A stretch of 25,681 nt of DNA from a virus (IMGVR_UViG_3300029448_000387:1-25681), one strand, 5' to 3'; shown: positions 7,947 through 16,537, counted from the stretch's first letter. The notes: generated from the letters alone by a model not told the origin. Made by a program: numbers and translations.

Positions 7947-10277
7947 CTAAAATCCAATTATGATCCTAATTTCTTCGTCCTGTTCGATTCCTCTAGTAAC
8001 AGGTCTTATATTCTCTATGTATAAGACTTCTCCCGAGCCTATTTTTAATTCTGGTAGAGAAATTGATGTAATTGAGTGGTTTGCAGATCCAGAGAAACCT
8101 CCGGTTGAAAAAGAACCTCTAACATCATTGAGAGATATAACTCCTGTTGATCCGTTAGTTGCCGACCAATCCACTATCTTACCTGTGACAATATTTCCTG
8201 TTATACCCGTTGCTTCATAATTTACCTGATAAAACGTAGCGTCTTTCGTAAAACTGTTTGCATCAAAAGCAGATCCACTATCCTCTAGAACCATTTGGGT
8301 GGTTAATCTATAAGATCTTTCCAGAGTATCTTCGTCTTGGACATCTGACAATTTGTTGGCTCTTGCTATGTTTTGATATCCGTTTGATGTTGGGAAAGTT
8401 TTGAATTCGAATGTGTTTCCATCCGTTGATGAGAAGTGCTTGATTAGTTCTCCCATCTTTCTCTCTACTACAGTAGTGCTGAGCCAATCAACACCTGTCG
8501 TAGTTGTCCCTGTTGAGTTGTATTCTATGACTTTATTGTTCAAGTCAATTGTTGAGGTGGTAAACGAGTTTGAGGTTACTCTTACTACCAGTTCATATGG
8601 ACCTCCACTGGGAGCAGTCCAAGAAATTATTTTTCCTTCTGCAACTACTCCCGAGGTAGTTTGTTTGACTACATTACCTACAGTAAAATCTCCAGTGTTT
8701 CCGGTGGAATCCTCGGGAAATACTAATCTGGTAAGGGTGGATGCGGGATCCTCGATATCAAACGTTCCCTGTAAATTTGAAAGTTCTAGAGTACCTACAG
8801 AACCATCGGAATCACTAACCCATTTTTCAATTTTACCAGTTGCTCTTGTATTCTCTCCCATTACAGAGTTTCCTGCAACAAAAGAAGAATCGTTAAAACT
8901 GTTTGTCATGAAGTATGGTTTTGCAACTCTAAGTTGCTTTCTTCTTATAATTTCAGTTCCCGCTACTTTTCCATCATTAGTACCACCAAGCAAAGATGGA
9001 TTTTTTACGATGGAAATCTGTCTATAGTCTTGTGCGGTGTTGAAATTGGTGTCGGTTCCTTTTACCAATGTTCTTATCATAATTTTGTTTGCACCTAAAC
9101 TCTTTAGGATGTTGTTTGCATGTCCACCAACAGGAGGAATTACAACAGAGAATGTAGGTCCGGCAATATTATTCGTTCCTATGTTTCCACCGGAAACTGA
9201 TTTGGGATAAACATCAATTTCTCCAATGGTATAATCTCTTCCCCGATTTAAAACGGTAACGTCTGTGATTTCATACTGAGAATTTAATGTAGGAATCGCC
9301 TCACCAGAAACACCATCTCCGTTGATGACTAGGTTTGGTATAATTTTGTATTTACTTCCCTGAACACCTCCGAGAGAGACATTCAATGGAGCAATAAGTG
9401 GAGTTGCGAAAGTAACCGTTCTGTTTGCTCCGTCATAATCTGTAATTACTCTTCTTTGTCCTTCGCCAGATCCACTGCTAATGTAAATTGCATATCCATT
9501 ATAATAATCATCTACGTTGCTGTCGGTGGATGATATTGTAATTGTTGTAGCACCCACTGATGAATTCGCACCTACTTCTTCGTCCGAACCAGAAGAAGTG
9601 GTTGCACTTGCCGAAGATTTCACCCATGCGGCAGCAGTTAGTCCTGATGTTGGAACTTCTATTTTAATTTTTGTAATAGCACCGTCTATTGATGCTTGTT
9701 GTGCATTCCATTGATTTAATATATTTTCTGAATTGTCTAATGCAAATTGAACCGGAACGAAAGATTCAGTTATAAAATCTCTTGCATCTTCTAAAACCTT
9801 ACCCATAAATAACCAAACATATCCATCGCTATATGACACTTGAGATGTTATAGTATGATCGGGTTCAAACGAAGATTCAGAACCTCCTGCATTATCAAGG
9901 CACATATAAACGTTTCCAGTAGATGTGTAAACGAAAAACGTCTTTACAGTTGAGGTGCTTAACATTTCTGCTGTGTGATCATACTCGTCATAAACGGTGC
10001 CAGTAGTCCAGTTGTTTCTAGGAATCAGATGGTAAATATTTCTAGAAGAAATTCTTTTAGCGGCAACAGTGTCTCTTTTCGCATAGTTTGATCTATCGAC
10101 AGAATCTACATTGCTCGCAGGAGTGGATGCACTTGCAGATGAATATGGTGCATTTTCCCATGTATCAACTTTTCCAAAATAGATGAAATATTGATTTGCG
10201 TTATCGTTGTCAAATTCATTTGCCAAGTCAGAGGCAAATGTAAGAGAGAAAGATTTTGTCATTGCATCAGATGCCAT
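7947..10277 (-). CDS. gp8: Baseplate wedge protein gp8 (enlarged)
   Basis: A 776-aa protein whose ends match T4 gp8 (334 aa). Near the N-terminus are YFIYFGKVDTWENAP (29-44), LIPRNNWTTGTVY (84-96), NVYMCLDN (122-129) and SDGYVWLFMGKV (150-161). Later come DYRQISIVKNP (417-427), like T4 FRQISIITNP, and the C-terminus GEVLYIENIRPVTRG...DEEIRIIIGF, like T4 GEMIYMENRPPI...TEEINILFTF. The extra length lies between these blocks: about 200-400 and about 455-740. The second stretch contains three copies of a beta-rich repeat (ATGKIEKW, AEGKIISW, VTGKIVDW). In T4, gp8 dimers sit in the baseplate wedge and bind gp7 and gp10. The start has AGGAG 7 nt upstream. The homology call is confident; the insert's role is unknown. 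Confidence 0.88.
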   Translation of the reverse strand: MASDAMTKSFSLTFASDLANEFDNDNANQYFIYFGKVDTWENAPYSSASASTPASNVDSVDRSNYAKRDTVAAKRISSRNIYHLIPRNNWTTGTVYDEYDHTAEMLSTSTVKTFFVYTSTGNVYMCLDNAGGSESSFEPDHTITSQVSYSDGYVWLFMGKVLEDARDFITESFVPVQFALDNSENILNQWNAQQASIDGAITKIKIEVPTSGLTAAAWVKSSASATTSSGSDEEVGANSSVGATTITISSTDSNVDDYYNGYAIYISSGSGEGQRRVITDYDGANRTVTFATPLIAPLNVSLGGVQGSKYKIIPNLVINGDGVSGEAIPTLNSQYEITDVTVLNRGRDYTIGEIDVYPKSVSGGNIGTNNIAGPTFSVVIPPVGGHANNILKSLGANKIMIRTLVKGTDTNFNTAQDYRQISIVKNPSLLGGTNDGKVAGTEIIRRKQLRVAKPYFMTNSFNDSSFVAGNSVMGENTRATGKIEKWVSDSDGSVGTLELSNLQGTFDIEDPASTLTRLVFPEDSTGNTGDFTVGNVVKQTTSGVVAEGKIISWTAPSGGPYELVVRVTSNSFTTSTIDLNNKVIEYNSTGTTTTGVDWLSTTVVERKMGELIKHFSSTDGNTFEFKTFPTSNGYQNIARANKLSDVQDEDTLERSYRLTTQMVLEDSGSAFDANSFTKDATFYQVNYEATGITGNIVTGKIVDWSATNGSTGVISLNDVRGSFSTGGFSGSANHSITSISLPELKIGSGEVLYIENIRPVTRGIEQDEEIRIIIGF
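8090..8882 (-). other. Three-copy beta-rich repeat region inside gp8
   Basis: Residues 466-510, 530-590 and 680-730 of the gp8-like protein repeat a pattern of the form GN-V, G-K-I-x-x-W, a Gly/Ser turn, alternating hydrophobics, then G-x-F. The best internal pair is ATGKIEKW...GTLELSNLQGTF with VTGKIVDW...GVISLNDVRGSF. The middle copy (DFTVGNVVKQTTSGVVAEGK) closely resembles a stretch of the gp7-position protein. The call rests on alignment by eye. Confidence 0.6.
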
Positions 10278-10286
10278 TATTATCTC

Positions 10287-12461
10287 CTAGATGGTATATC
10301 CGTGATCGCTGTGGTATTGGTAAGAGGCAGATTGTCGAAGGAAGTCTTCTAGTTTTATGTGTTTTACTTTATTTCTAAAAGTGGTTTCTTCTGTCATTGA
10401 TCCACTTACCGCATACGATACAGAAATACTTCCCGTCCTATTATCTATCTCATTTATAGTGCCTGCTGAAAAATTATTACCAGAGGTTAACTGTATTTTT
10501 AAAGTATTGCTGGTTGATCCAGAAGCGCCTGGAATCCAATCTTTCACAATTCCTCTACTAACAGAATTCTGAGTAACCACGTTTCCTATGGTAAAATCAT
10601 AACCCGCTGTATATCCGGATGTGGTTGCAAAAGTTTGAACGGTTATGACTTGGGATGATGATGAGGAAGCAACAGGAGAACTTTGAACATCCCAATATGC
10701 AGTTGCACCATAAGCAGTCGCACCTGCTGTAAGTGCCGCCCCGCCTGTTACATGAACATGAGAATCAAACTCATATACAGTTCCATTTCCAAACTGAACG
10801 CTTGTAACAGAGGCAGTCATTCCACCAGTTGCTGTTATGGTTTCCCCGGAGGTAAATCCAAGAGTTCCTCCTGTGGCAGCGGTGTATAAAAGTAAAGCAC
10901 CACCGGTCGCACTGTTTCTATGCCAACCAAATACTACACCAGTCGCACCACTGGCAGCAGTGAACCCCTCTCCATTTCTGAAGGATCCAACAGTGAAACC
11001 ACCATCTCCGGTGGATTCAATTCCAATTCTTCCTCCAGTATTTGCTAGACAGTGGTTGGGTGATGTTGCACCGGGATTGAATCCCTTCGGATAAAGATCT
11101 ACTTCACTCCCAGATCCGGTTGCTCCTCTGAGACTATCTTGAGTTTCAAATGTATACGGTGCGTACCTTCCGATTACTGGTTTTATTTTTTGATTTAGTT
11201 GTGTACTATACGGGATGCTTGTGGAGACTGTATCTATGATGGAAATATTTCCAAAAAGTTTAGTTCCCGCTGGGTGAACAAGTTTTTTAATTTGATTTTT
11301 ATATGTGTCTAAAGATATTTCTGTTTTTAACACATAAGAATATTCTTGATATAGATCATTGTCTCTAATTTTCTTGTTAGAACTAATCTTACCATCATTG
11401 TTTGCGTAATAGCCAGGATATTCGCAGAGGGCATCAAGATTAACATATCCAGTTGCACCATAACCAGATCCAGATATGAATTTTACTGGTAGTGTGTTTT
11501 CTGGATTGTTGGATATGTAGTTTACACCAAAGTTATCAATCTGTGCGTTTTGAATGATACCAGTATTTGATACTCTGGTAACAGATCCTATCGCTCCCGA
11601 ACCAGAGATGAAGTCACCTGCTGCTGTATCAATTTCAATTTGATCGCCTGACTTATAACCAATTCCTCCATTTTGAATTGTCACGTTTGAGGGAACAGCA
11701 TAAATTTTCTCGACGAGTTCCTGACCGTCACTTAATGTGCATCTTATATCAGATCCTTGGTTAAATGATCCGTTTATGTCTGTTAAAAATAACTCTGTAA
11801 TTTTATACTGATTGACCTCGTACTGATAAACATTGTCAACGTTAGCGTAAGCCGTCACTGCGCCATTCAAAGAAGGATCAATCTGTTGAACAACACGATT
11901 TTTCATTGAAAAGTTAGAGGTTCCGTTTTTACTGGTAATCTTGATTGTATTTTTTTCAACCCATTTACCATCAGAAACTCTGATCAAATCTTCTTTTGGG
12001 TAGTAAAAAGATACATCACTATCGTGCAGAATCTTGAACAATAGATTGTAAGATTTCTCTGTCCCTTTTGCCTTATAGAAATCGTTTATATTTTTAAGAA
12101 CTGTTTTCTGATTTACTTTATTTCCTGAAACCGAGGTAGCGAATGTCTTAGGAAAATCATGAAGATATGTTTGTTTAAAATAATCAATGAAAGAATCTAG
12201 AGTTCTGTCTACATCCATTGTGTCCATTAGAGTGGCAGAAGTTCCGTATGGATTTTCTTTTTTCTCCATCCATTCATAATAAGCCTCTACAAAAGTTACA
12301 AATCCAGAGTGGTTGTCTTTTATGAAATTAGGAAGATATTCAGATATAATAGCAGAGATGGGATTTTCAATCCTATCGTCATCCGGTGTTAATAAAGTCA
12401 CAACCTGAGACGGTTGATCTGATCCTTGACTACCAGCACTTTCGAATATCAAAAAAGGCAT
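10287..12461 (-). CDS. Baseplate wedge protein at the gp7 position
   Basis: A 724-aa protein between gp6 and gp8, the slot of gp7 in T4. The N-terminal 170 residues contain a conserved helical block familiar from marine T4-like phages: FVTFVEAYYEWMEKKENP (54-71), DVDRTLDSFIDYFKQTYL (83-100), FYKAKGTEKSYNLLFKIL (128-145) and YYPKEDLIRVSDGKW (153-167). Residues 388-410 hold another conserved block (YKNQIKKLVHPAGTKLFGNI). The C-terminal third is Gly/Ala/Thr-rich with two beta modules (489-560 and 621-675) resembling inserts in gp8 and gp53. The ATG lies 9 nt after GGAGGA, which is encoded by the terminal Gly codons of gp6. It is shorter than T4 gp7 (1032 aa), and I see no clear sequence match to T4 gp7, so the gp7 role rests on synteny. 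Confidence 0.75.
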   Translation of the reverse strand: MPFLIFESAGSQGSDQPSQVVTLLTPDDDRIENPISAIISEYLPNFIKDNHSGFVTFVEAYYEWMEKKENPYGTSATLMDTMDVDRTLDSFIDYFKQTYLHDFPKTFATSVSGNKVNQKTVLKNINDFYKAKGTEKSYNLLFKILHDSDVSFYYPKEDLIRVSDGKWVEKNTIKITSKNGTSNFSMKNRVVQQIDPSLNGAVTAYANVDNVYQYEVNQYKITELFLTDINGSFNQGSDIRCTLSDGQELVEKIYAVPSNVTIQNGGIGYKSGDQIEIDTAAGDFISGSGAIGSVTRVSNTGIIQNAQIDNFGVNYISNNPENTLPVKFISGSGYGATGYVNLDALCEYPGYYANNDGKISSNKKIRDNDLYQEYSYVLKTEISLDTYKNQIKKLVHPAGTKLFGNISIIDTVSTSIPYSTQLNQKIKPVIGRYAPYTFETQDSLRGATGSGSEVDLYPKGFNPGATSPNHCLANTGGRIGIESTGDGGFTVGSFRNGEGFTAASGATGVVFGWHRNSATGGALLLYTAATGGTLGFTSGETITATGGMTASVTSVQFGNGTVYEFDSHVHVTGGAALTAGATAYGATAYWDVQSSPVASSSSSQVITVQTFATTSGYTAGYDFTIGNVVTQNSVSRGIVKDWIPGASGSTSNTLKIQLTSGNNFSAGTINEIDNRTGSISVSYAVSGSMTEETTFRNKVKHIKLEDFLRQSASYQYHSDHGYTI

Positions 12462-12464
12462 TTA

Positions 12465-14438
12465 TCAATATCCTCCGGACGAGGATGAACTACTCGAAGA
12501 ACTGCTTGATGAACTACTCGAAGAACTACTCGAAGAACTGCTTGATGAACTACTCGAAGAACTGCTCGTAGTAGAAGACGTACTAGATGTCAACTCGACG
12601 CTTGATTGGGATATTGTAGTGCTATATGGATCATATTCTTCTACTGTAACCACGATTGCGGTTGGATCGCCTGAATCAATTACTAATATAGAACTTCTCT
12701 CAGAAAGAATGTCTTTGTTTGCAGGTTCAACTTCTATTTTTAAAATACCATCATCGATTGAAGTTGGATTTAATTTTTCAATTGAAATTGTTCCTGTTTC
12801 GTAGTCTACGTTACCGATGTTGTTGGAAATATATGTTCTCACTCCATTGACGAGTTCATATAATCTTATTTTTCCATTTCCATCGTCATCGATGTGTGCA
12901 TCACATACCGATCCGTCTAATTTGGTATATGAGAATTGTGAAGAATTGACTACTGACTGGTATCCTGCAATTGGATGATATAAAGGATTTTCGAACTTAA
13001 CGGTATAAGACGCTTCTCTTCCGATGGATGGTGTTAAACGTTTTTCTAAAACTAAAGAAGTTTCGTTGCTAATAATAGATTGATCGGTATCATCAATCTC
13101 TCTTACAAACTTAGAATATCTTAAGTTTCTAGAAAACTTTTCTAACGAAATTGTTTTATAAGCAAGAATTTTTGCAACCACTAATGAATTTAAATCATTA
13201 CTGCTTTTTGTTGTTTGATCCGAATTAAAGAAAACCTTAGAAGTTACTTTCATATAAATGTAGTTTGGATCTACAACATCGGGTATTATGCTAACTACGT
13301 TTTGATTCTTAATTAAGTTTTGAAGACTAATTTTTTCTTCGTTATTAAGCACAGTAGAGTTTGTTGGTTTCACAGCAACAAATACTTTTCCAAACTCTGG
13401 AGGGTTGTTGTCTTCCCCACCCCACACAAATACATCACTCGCATTAGAGTAGTTCGTTTCAATATAACTCTTGTAGTCGTTTGTAGTAACATTTCTATTC
13501 TGCGATTGGAATGCTTTTGGTGCGTTGAACTTAATAGAGTCTAAAGTTTCTTTACCTTTCCCTCCGTTAGATGATGTGACTACAGAAATATCGGCAACGT
13601 TTGATAGACTAGAACTAAAAGATCTAGAATTTTCTGCGTCTTGACTTCCTATTTCGTTTGCCTCTGTACCGTTGGTTACGATATAGTCAACGACAATTAA
13701 ATTTCCATCTGCAACTGCCGCGCCCAATATTCCATCACCAAAATATATTTCATACTGTCCTTCTTCTGTTTCTTGTATGAAGTATACTTTACTCGTTGAT
13801 GTGAGTGTAGTTATGTCCGAAACAGCAGTCCATGTATCAGCATACCCTGAAGTATTTGTTATGGATGTTTGAATATTAACTGTTAGTCTAGAGGTATCTA
13901 CATTTTTATCTGGAATGATAAATCTTTGTGTTGAAAGATTGCTGTCTACAACAAAAGAAGCATTTCTCCACGTTCCTTCAACTACACTAACGTTCCTGGC
14001 AATCTTTTGCGTACTGTTTAATACTTCAAACTCTTCTGCGTCTGGATTGGAAAATGTGTAAGAGACACCATCCTTTGCACCAATAAACTTTGTTCTTTTA
14101 GTAAGATAGGTGGTGCTTGAATCTGCGTTGTTGATTGTAACATCAATTAATGCCGACGATGTAGTAGATGAATTTGGAGTATATCCTAATGACTTTGCAT
14201 GGGAAACGACTGAAGTTCTCTTTACTGCACTGTCTAGGAACATTTCATTTGCTACCATGTTATTGTAGAAACCTTGGTAGTGAGTTACATACGCCAAAAG
14301 GTCCATAAGAATAGAAGTACCAGAGCCTTCGAAGTTGAAGTCCTTGAATTCATCAAGTCCGCTTAGGTATGACTTGAGATTATTTTTGATACCAAAGAAA
14401 TCTAAATCATTGATTTCAATTTTTCTTGAGTTTGTCAT
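12465..14438 (-). CDS. gp6: Baseplate wedge protein gp6 with a 30-serine tail
   Basis: A 657-aa protein, close to T4 gp6 (660 aa). The N-terminal signature is clear: residues 34-88 include FNFEGSGTSILMDLLAYVTH, YQGFYNNMVANEMFLDSAVK and SHAKSLGYTP. This family resembles gpJ of P2; gp6 dimers form the inner ring that holds the six wedges together and controls sheath contraction. The start overlaps the gp25 stop as ATGA, with GGAGAG 7 nt upstream, so translation is coupled. Oddity: residues 625-654 are 30 consecutive serines, followed by GGY. The run is preceded by a Thr/Ser-rich stretch (SVELTSSTSSTT). T4 gp6 has no such tail. The family assignment is very firm; the tail's role is unknown. Confidence 0.93.
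   Translation of the reverse strand: MTNSRKIEINDLDFFGIKNNLKSYLSGLDEFKDFNFEGSGTSILMDLLAYVTHYQGFYNNMVANEMFLDSAVKRTSVVSHAKSLGYTPNSSTTSSALIDVTINNADSSTTYLTKRTKFIGAKDGVSYTFSNPDAEEFEVLNSTQKIARNVSVVEGTWRNASFVVDSNLSTQRFIIPDKNVDTSRLTVNIQTSITNTSGYADTWTAVSDITTLTSTSKVYFIQETEEGQYEIYFGDGILGAAVADGNLIVVDYIVTNGTEANEIGSQDAENSRSFSSSLSNVADISVVTSSNGGKGKETLDSIKFNAPKAFQSQNRNVTTNDYKSYIETNYSNASDVFVWGGEDNNPPEFGKVFVAVKPTNSTVLNNEEKISLQNLIKNQNVVSIIPDVVDPNYIYMKVTSKVFFNSDQTTKSSNDLNSLVVAKILAYKTISLEKFSRNLRYSKFVREIDDTDQSIISNETSLVLEKRLTPSIGREASYTVKFENPLYHPIAGYQSVVNSSQFSYTKLDGSVCDAHIDDDGNGKIRLYELVNGVRTYISNNIGNVDYETGTISIEKLNPTSIDDGILKIEVEPANKDILSERSSILVIDSGDPTAIVVTVEEYDPYSTTISQSSVELTSSTSSTTSSSSSSSSSSSSSSSSSSSSSSSSSSSSSSGGY
12477..12566 (-). 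repeat. Tandem repeat encoding poly-serine in gp6
   Basis: Ninety bases built from 24-nt units (read on the plus strand as GATGAACTACTCGAAGAACT plus GCTT or GCTC) and an extra 12-nt sub-unit (ACTCGAAGAACT) in the middle copy. All 30 codons in the gp6 frame are serine, drawn from both serine codon families (AGT/AGC and TCA/TCT/TCG/TCC). The unit sizes are multiples of three, so copy-number change keeps the frame open. Confidence 0.9.
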
Positions 14439-14833
14439 CGGATTCTCTCCATCGTTAGCGTCAAGTCTTCAACTTGGGGTGAGTTTATTATTTGATATTT
14501 GATTGTAATTCCATATGAATTTTGCACGACATTATGAAGAATTCTTACATCTATAAGTTTAACTCTAGGTTCATATCGTTTTATAACATCAAATATAGAC
14601 TTCCTCATTTCTATTTTTGTTAGGGGTGTGTCTGGTTCAAAGAGCAGATTTCTGATGTTGCCGCTTATTTGAGGTTGAAAAGGTTTATCAAATTTGTTCA
14701 TCAATATTAGATTCTTAACAGATTGTTTGATAGATTCTTTGTTTGATTTTTGCACGACATCGCCAGTGACAGGATGTGCTAAGAAATCCAAGTCTATGTC
14801 TTTATATCGTGATTTGTTTGATTGTCCTGCCAT
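14435..14833 (-). CDS. gp25: Baseplate wedge / sheath initiator gp25
   Basis: A 132-aa protein, the same length as T4 gp25. The family's EPR motif is present in KRYEPRVKLIDVRIL (residues 85-99), which holds gp25 to gp6 and nucleates sheath polymerisation. Other conserved blocks are DIDLDFLAHPVTGDV near the N-terminus, and SGNIRNLLFEPDTPL followed by a conserved helix. The name 'lysozyme-like' in databases reflects fold similarity only; no catalytic role is implied. The last base pairs overlap the gp6 start (ATGA). Unusually for this operon there is no good SD in front. The 20-nt gap upstream instead holds CATAAATA ending 4 nt before the ATG. Confidence 0.93.
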   Translation of the reverse strand: MAGQSNKSRYKDIDLDFLAHPVTGDVVQKSNKESIKQSVKNLILMNKFDKPFQPQISGNIRNLLFEPDTPLTKIEMRKSIFDVIKRYEPRVKLIDVRILHNVVQNSYGITIKYQIINSPQVEDLTLTMERIR

Positions 14834-14853
14834 ATTTTATTTATGCCGTTGTT

Positions 14854-15486
14854 TCATCGGTGTTTGTTTAATTGGTGCCCTAGTTGAACTTCTATAATTT
14901 TTCGTGATCTTTCCATCCACTCAATCGACATTTCCTCGTCAATACCATCTGCTTTAGACATACTACACCATTGCGCCATAACATATCCTATTGCTTGATT
15001 GTTTTTTCTTATTGGTAAGAACGAAAATGCTACGGTGTTGCTGTTTTCCATGAACTGCTTACACCAAGAATCTTCTAGATCAGATACCATGTATATGTGG
15101 GCATCATCTTCAAGAACTAATGTGAGTCCATCGATACACATCGACAGCATTAGATCTTGTTTGACCTCCCGTTCGCTGGAAACGCCTTTCCTCAGTGACT
15201 CGTGGGTGAGTGACTGTTTCTTCATCGAAACGCCATTTAAGAACTCGCCGCCGTTATGGAACTGTACTATTTGCGCTCTTGCACAATCAGTTTTTACTCG
15301 TAACTCGGTGAGTGTTTCGTGGAGTTGTGTGTGTACATCCCAATTACACGACTCTGGCATCTTTAAATTTATAGGAGATAATAATTTAATTTTTCTTTTC
15401 TTCATCAAGAAAACAACTGCTGATATTGCTCCAGCACCAATACCTGCGACAACTCCCCCTAATTCAAACCAAAATGTAGTGTCCAT
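14854..15486 (-). CDS. Membrane-anchored GAF-like protein in the baseplate operon
   Basis: A 210-aa protein. Residues 5-28 are a single hydrophobic segment with Gly-rich packing faces (FELGGVVAGIGAGAISAVVF), followed by the basic stop KKRKIK, so one N-terminal membrane anchor with the rest in the cytoplasm is likely. Residues about 52-205 look like a GAF-type sensor fold: helix HETLTELRVKTDCARAQIV, strand/turn QFHNGGEFLNGVSMKKQSLT, a later FLPIRKNNQAIGYVMAQW core, and a final amphipathic helix. An AAGGA lies about 10 nt before the ATG. It lies between the unknown 246-aa gene and gp25. GAF-like folding is judged from pattern only; ligand and role are unknown. A virion role, a lysis-timing role or a host-sensing role are all possible. 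Confidence 0.7.
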   Translation of the reverse strand: MDTTFWFELGGVVAGIGAGAISAVVFLMKKRKIKLLSPINLKMPESCNWDVHTQLHETLTELRVKTDCARAQIVQFHNGGEFLNGVSMKKQSLTHESLRKGVSSEREVKQDLMLSMCIDGLTLVLEDDAHIYMVSDLEDSWCKQFMENSNTVAFSFLPIRKNNQAIGYVMAQWCSMSKADGIDEEMSIEWMERSRKIIEVQLGHQLNKHR

Positions 15487-15519
15487 ATAGTTATTTTCCT
15501 TATCCTATGTATCATATTA

Positions 15520-16260
15520 TCACAGGCCGTTTAGTTTTTCTTTCATTGACACAGAAGCAATTTTGTCTATTAATTTTCCGGTGAAGCAAGGATCTGAAGA
15601 ACCAGAAATCAATGCATTTCCTATGTTGTAATTTCTAACCGTGTTTGTTGCCGTTTCATATGACGCATTATCTGTGACGATCAGTCCAGAGATATCGGTT
15701 GACAAAGAATTAACCTTGGTAACATGAGTTGCCAACTCTGCATTAAACGAATCGCTGGATGCACCTCTACTGCTTTCACGTTCAACGAAGGTTTTGATTT
15801 GATTGTCAATTATGTCTTTTGCTCTTCCTAGTTTGAAAGATCCGGGTCCAAGAATACTATTGAAGATTGGACTAAAGTTGTCCTTGGTTCCTCCAGTAAC
15901 AGACTCGCAAATAGAATTGTATGACTTTGCAACACCTAGAAGTCCAACGAGTCCGGGTTCAGCACTAGGTCCAGTTGCACCCAAGACAACTCCGGACAAT
16001 CTGTTACTGTGTGTAAGATATGATGTAAGATTTCCATTAAAGGTGTTTAATGCTGTTGTTAGTGTACCAAAAATACCAGCAGTTACTGCACCCGCAATCA
16101 GTGTTATGGTGGTAGATGTTGATGCACTTGCTCCCTGAACACTAGATTCGTCGGGATTGACAAAGGCATTTCCTGCTGTCACTTGGTTCATTACAGACTT
16201 TTGTTCGTCTGTGAGTTTTACCGAATCAATTGTACATCCGTCTGTTGGTAGAATTCCCAT
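15520..16260 (-). CDS. Conserved-context structural protein of unknown function
   Basis: A 246-aa protein starting 11 nt after an AGGAG-type SD, directly after the PAAR gene (1-nt gap). The N-terminal 45 residues are polar and helical (KLTDEQKSVMNQVTAGNAF). Residues 47-73 are hydrophobic and Ala/Gly/Thr-rich (TTITLIAGAVTAGIFGTLTT). The rest is mostly helical and polar with some Gly-rich turns and an ending rich in Lys. There is no obvious signal peptide or enzyme motif, and only two cysteines outside the N-terminal DGCTID. I do not recognise the family. Position between spike tip and gp25 suggests a virion or hub-assembly protein. The hydrophobic stretch could insert in a membrane, so a lumen or ejected protein is also conceivable. 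Confidence 0.75.
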   Translation of the reverse strand: MGILPTDGCTIDSVKLTDEQKSVMNQVTAGNAFVNPDESSVQGASASTSTTITLIAGAVTAGIFGTLTTALNTFNGNLTSYLTHSNRLSGVVLGATGPSAEPGLVGLLGVAKSYNSICESVTGGTKDNFSPIFNSILGPGSFKLGRAKDIIDNQIKTFVERESSRGASSDSFNAELATHVTKVNSLSTDISGLIVTDNASYETATNTVRNYNIGNALISGSSDPCFTGKLIDKIASVSMKEKLNGL

Positions 16261-16261
16261 A

Positions 16262-16537
16262 TCAATCTCCTGCCTTTACTAGAGGCGAACCACTCGTTGC
16301 ACTTTCGCCTGTTGAAGAGACATCTCCCTGTCTAACAATACCTTGTCCGTTTGCTCTTACTGTAATCGAACTTTGCATCATGATGCCAGGTTTTGGGGGA
16401 GTTCCGTGAGGAGTCAACGGAGAGTTTGCTAAGGTGACTGGTTGACCACCGACGCGAACATTTGTCGCACCCAAAGTAGCAAATGCAGCGAAAGGTATAG
16501 TAGGATCTGATGTTCTTGATATGGGTGATTTAGGCAT
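16262..16537 (-). CDS. PAAR-domain spike tip protein (gp5.4-like)
   Basis: A 91-aa protein, close in size to T4 gp5.4 (97 aa), in the expected position right after the gp5 spike. PAAR family features are an N-terminal MPKSPISRTSD, the strand NVRVGGQPVTL, PHGTPPKPGIM (43-53) and SITVRANGQGIVRQGDVSS (57-75). PAAR proteins form a pointed cone that sharpens the beta-helical spike and coordinates a metal at the tip. The only histidine here is His44 and there is no cysteine, so the usual three-ligand metal set is not evident. SD TAGGAG precedes the ATG. Confidence 0.85.
   Translation of the reverse strand: MPKSPISRTSDPTIPFAAFATLGATNVRVGGQPVTLANSPLTPHGTPPKPGIMMQSSITVRANGQGIVRQGDVSSTGESATSGSPLVKAGD

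Noticed and set aside
8401-9027. 208-codon plus-strand open frame inside gp8
   Set aside because: Antisense shadow of the gp8 gene, whose protein matches gp8 at both ends.
12477-12566. Tandem repeat as a possible CRISPR array
   Set aside because: The units are contiguous with no spacers and lie inside gp6 in frame.
12386-12571. Plus-strand open frame with NYSKNCLM repeats
   Set aside because: Created by the serine-coding tandem repeat read on the other strand.
14999-15490. 163-codon open frame on the plus strand opposite the GAF-like gene
   Set aside because: It lacks an SD and family features, while the minus strand encodes a membrane anchor plus domain with SD and operon context.
16225-16260. 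Short shared motif DGCTID in the 246-aa protein and the 110-aa fibre protein
   Set aside because: Six residues with no flanking similarity; likely coincidence.
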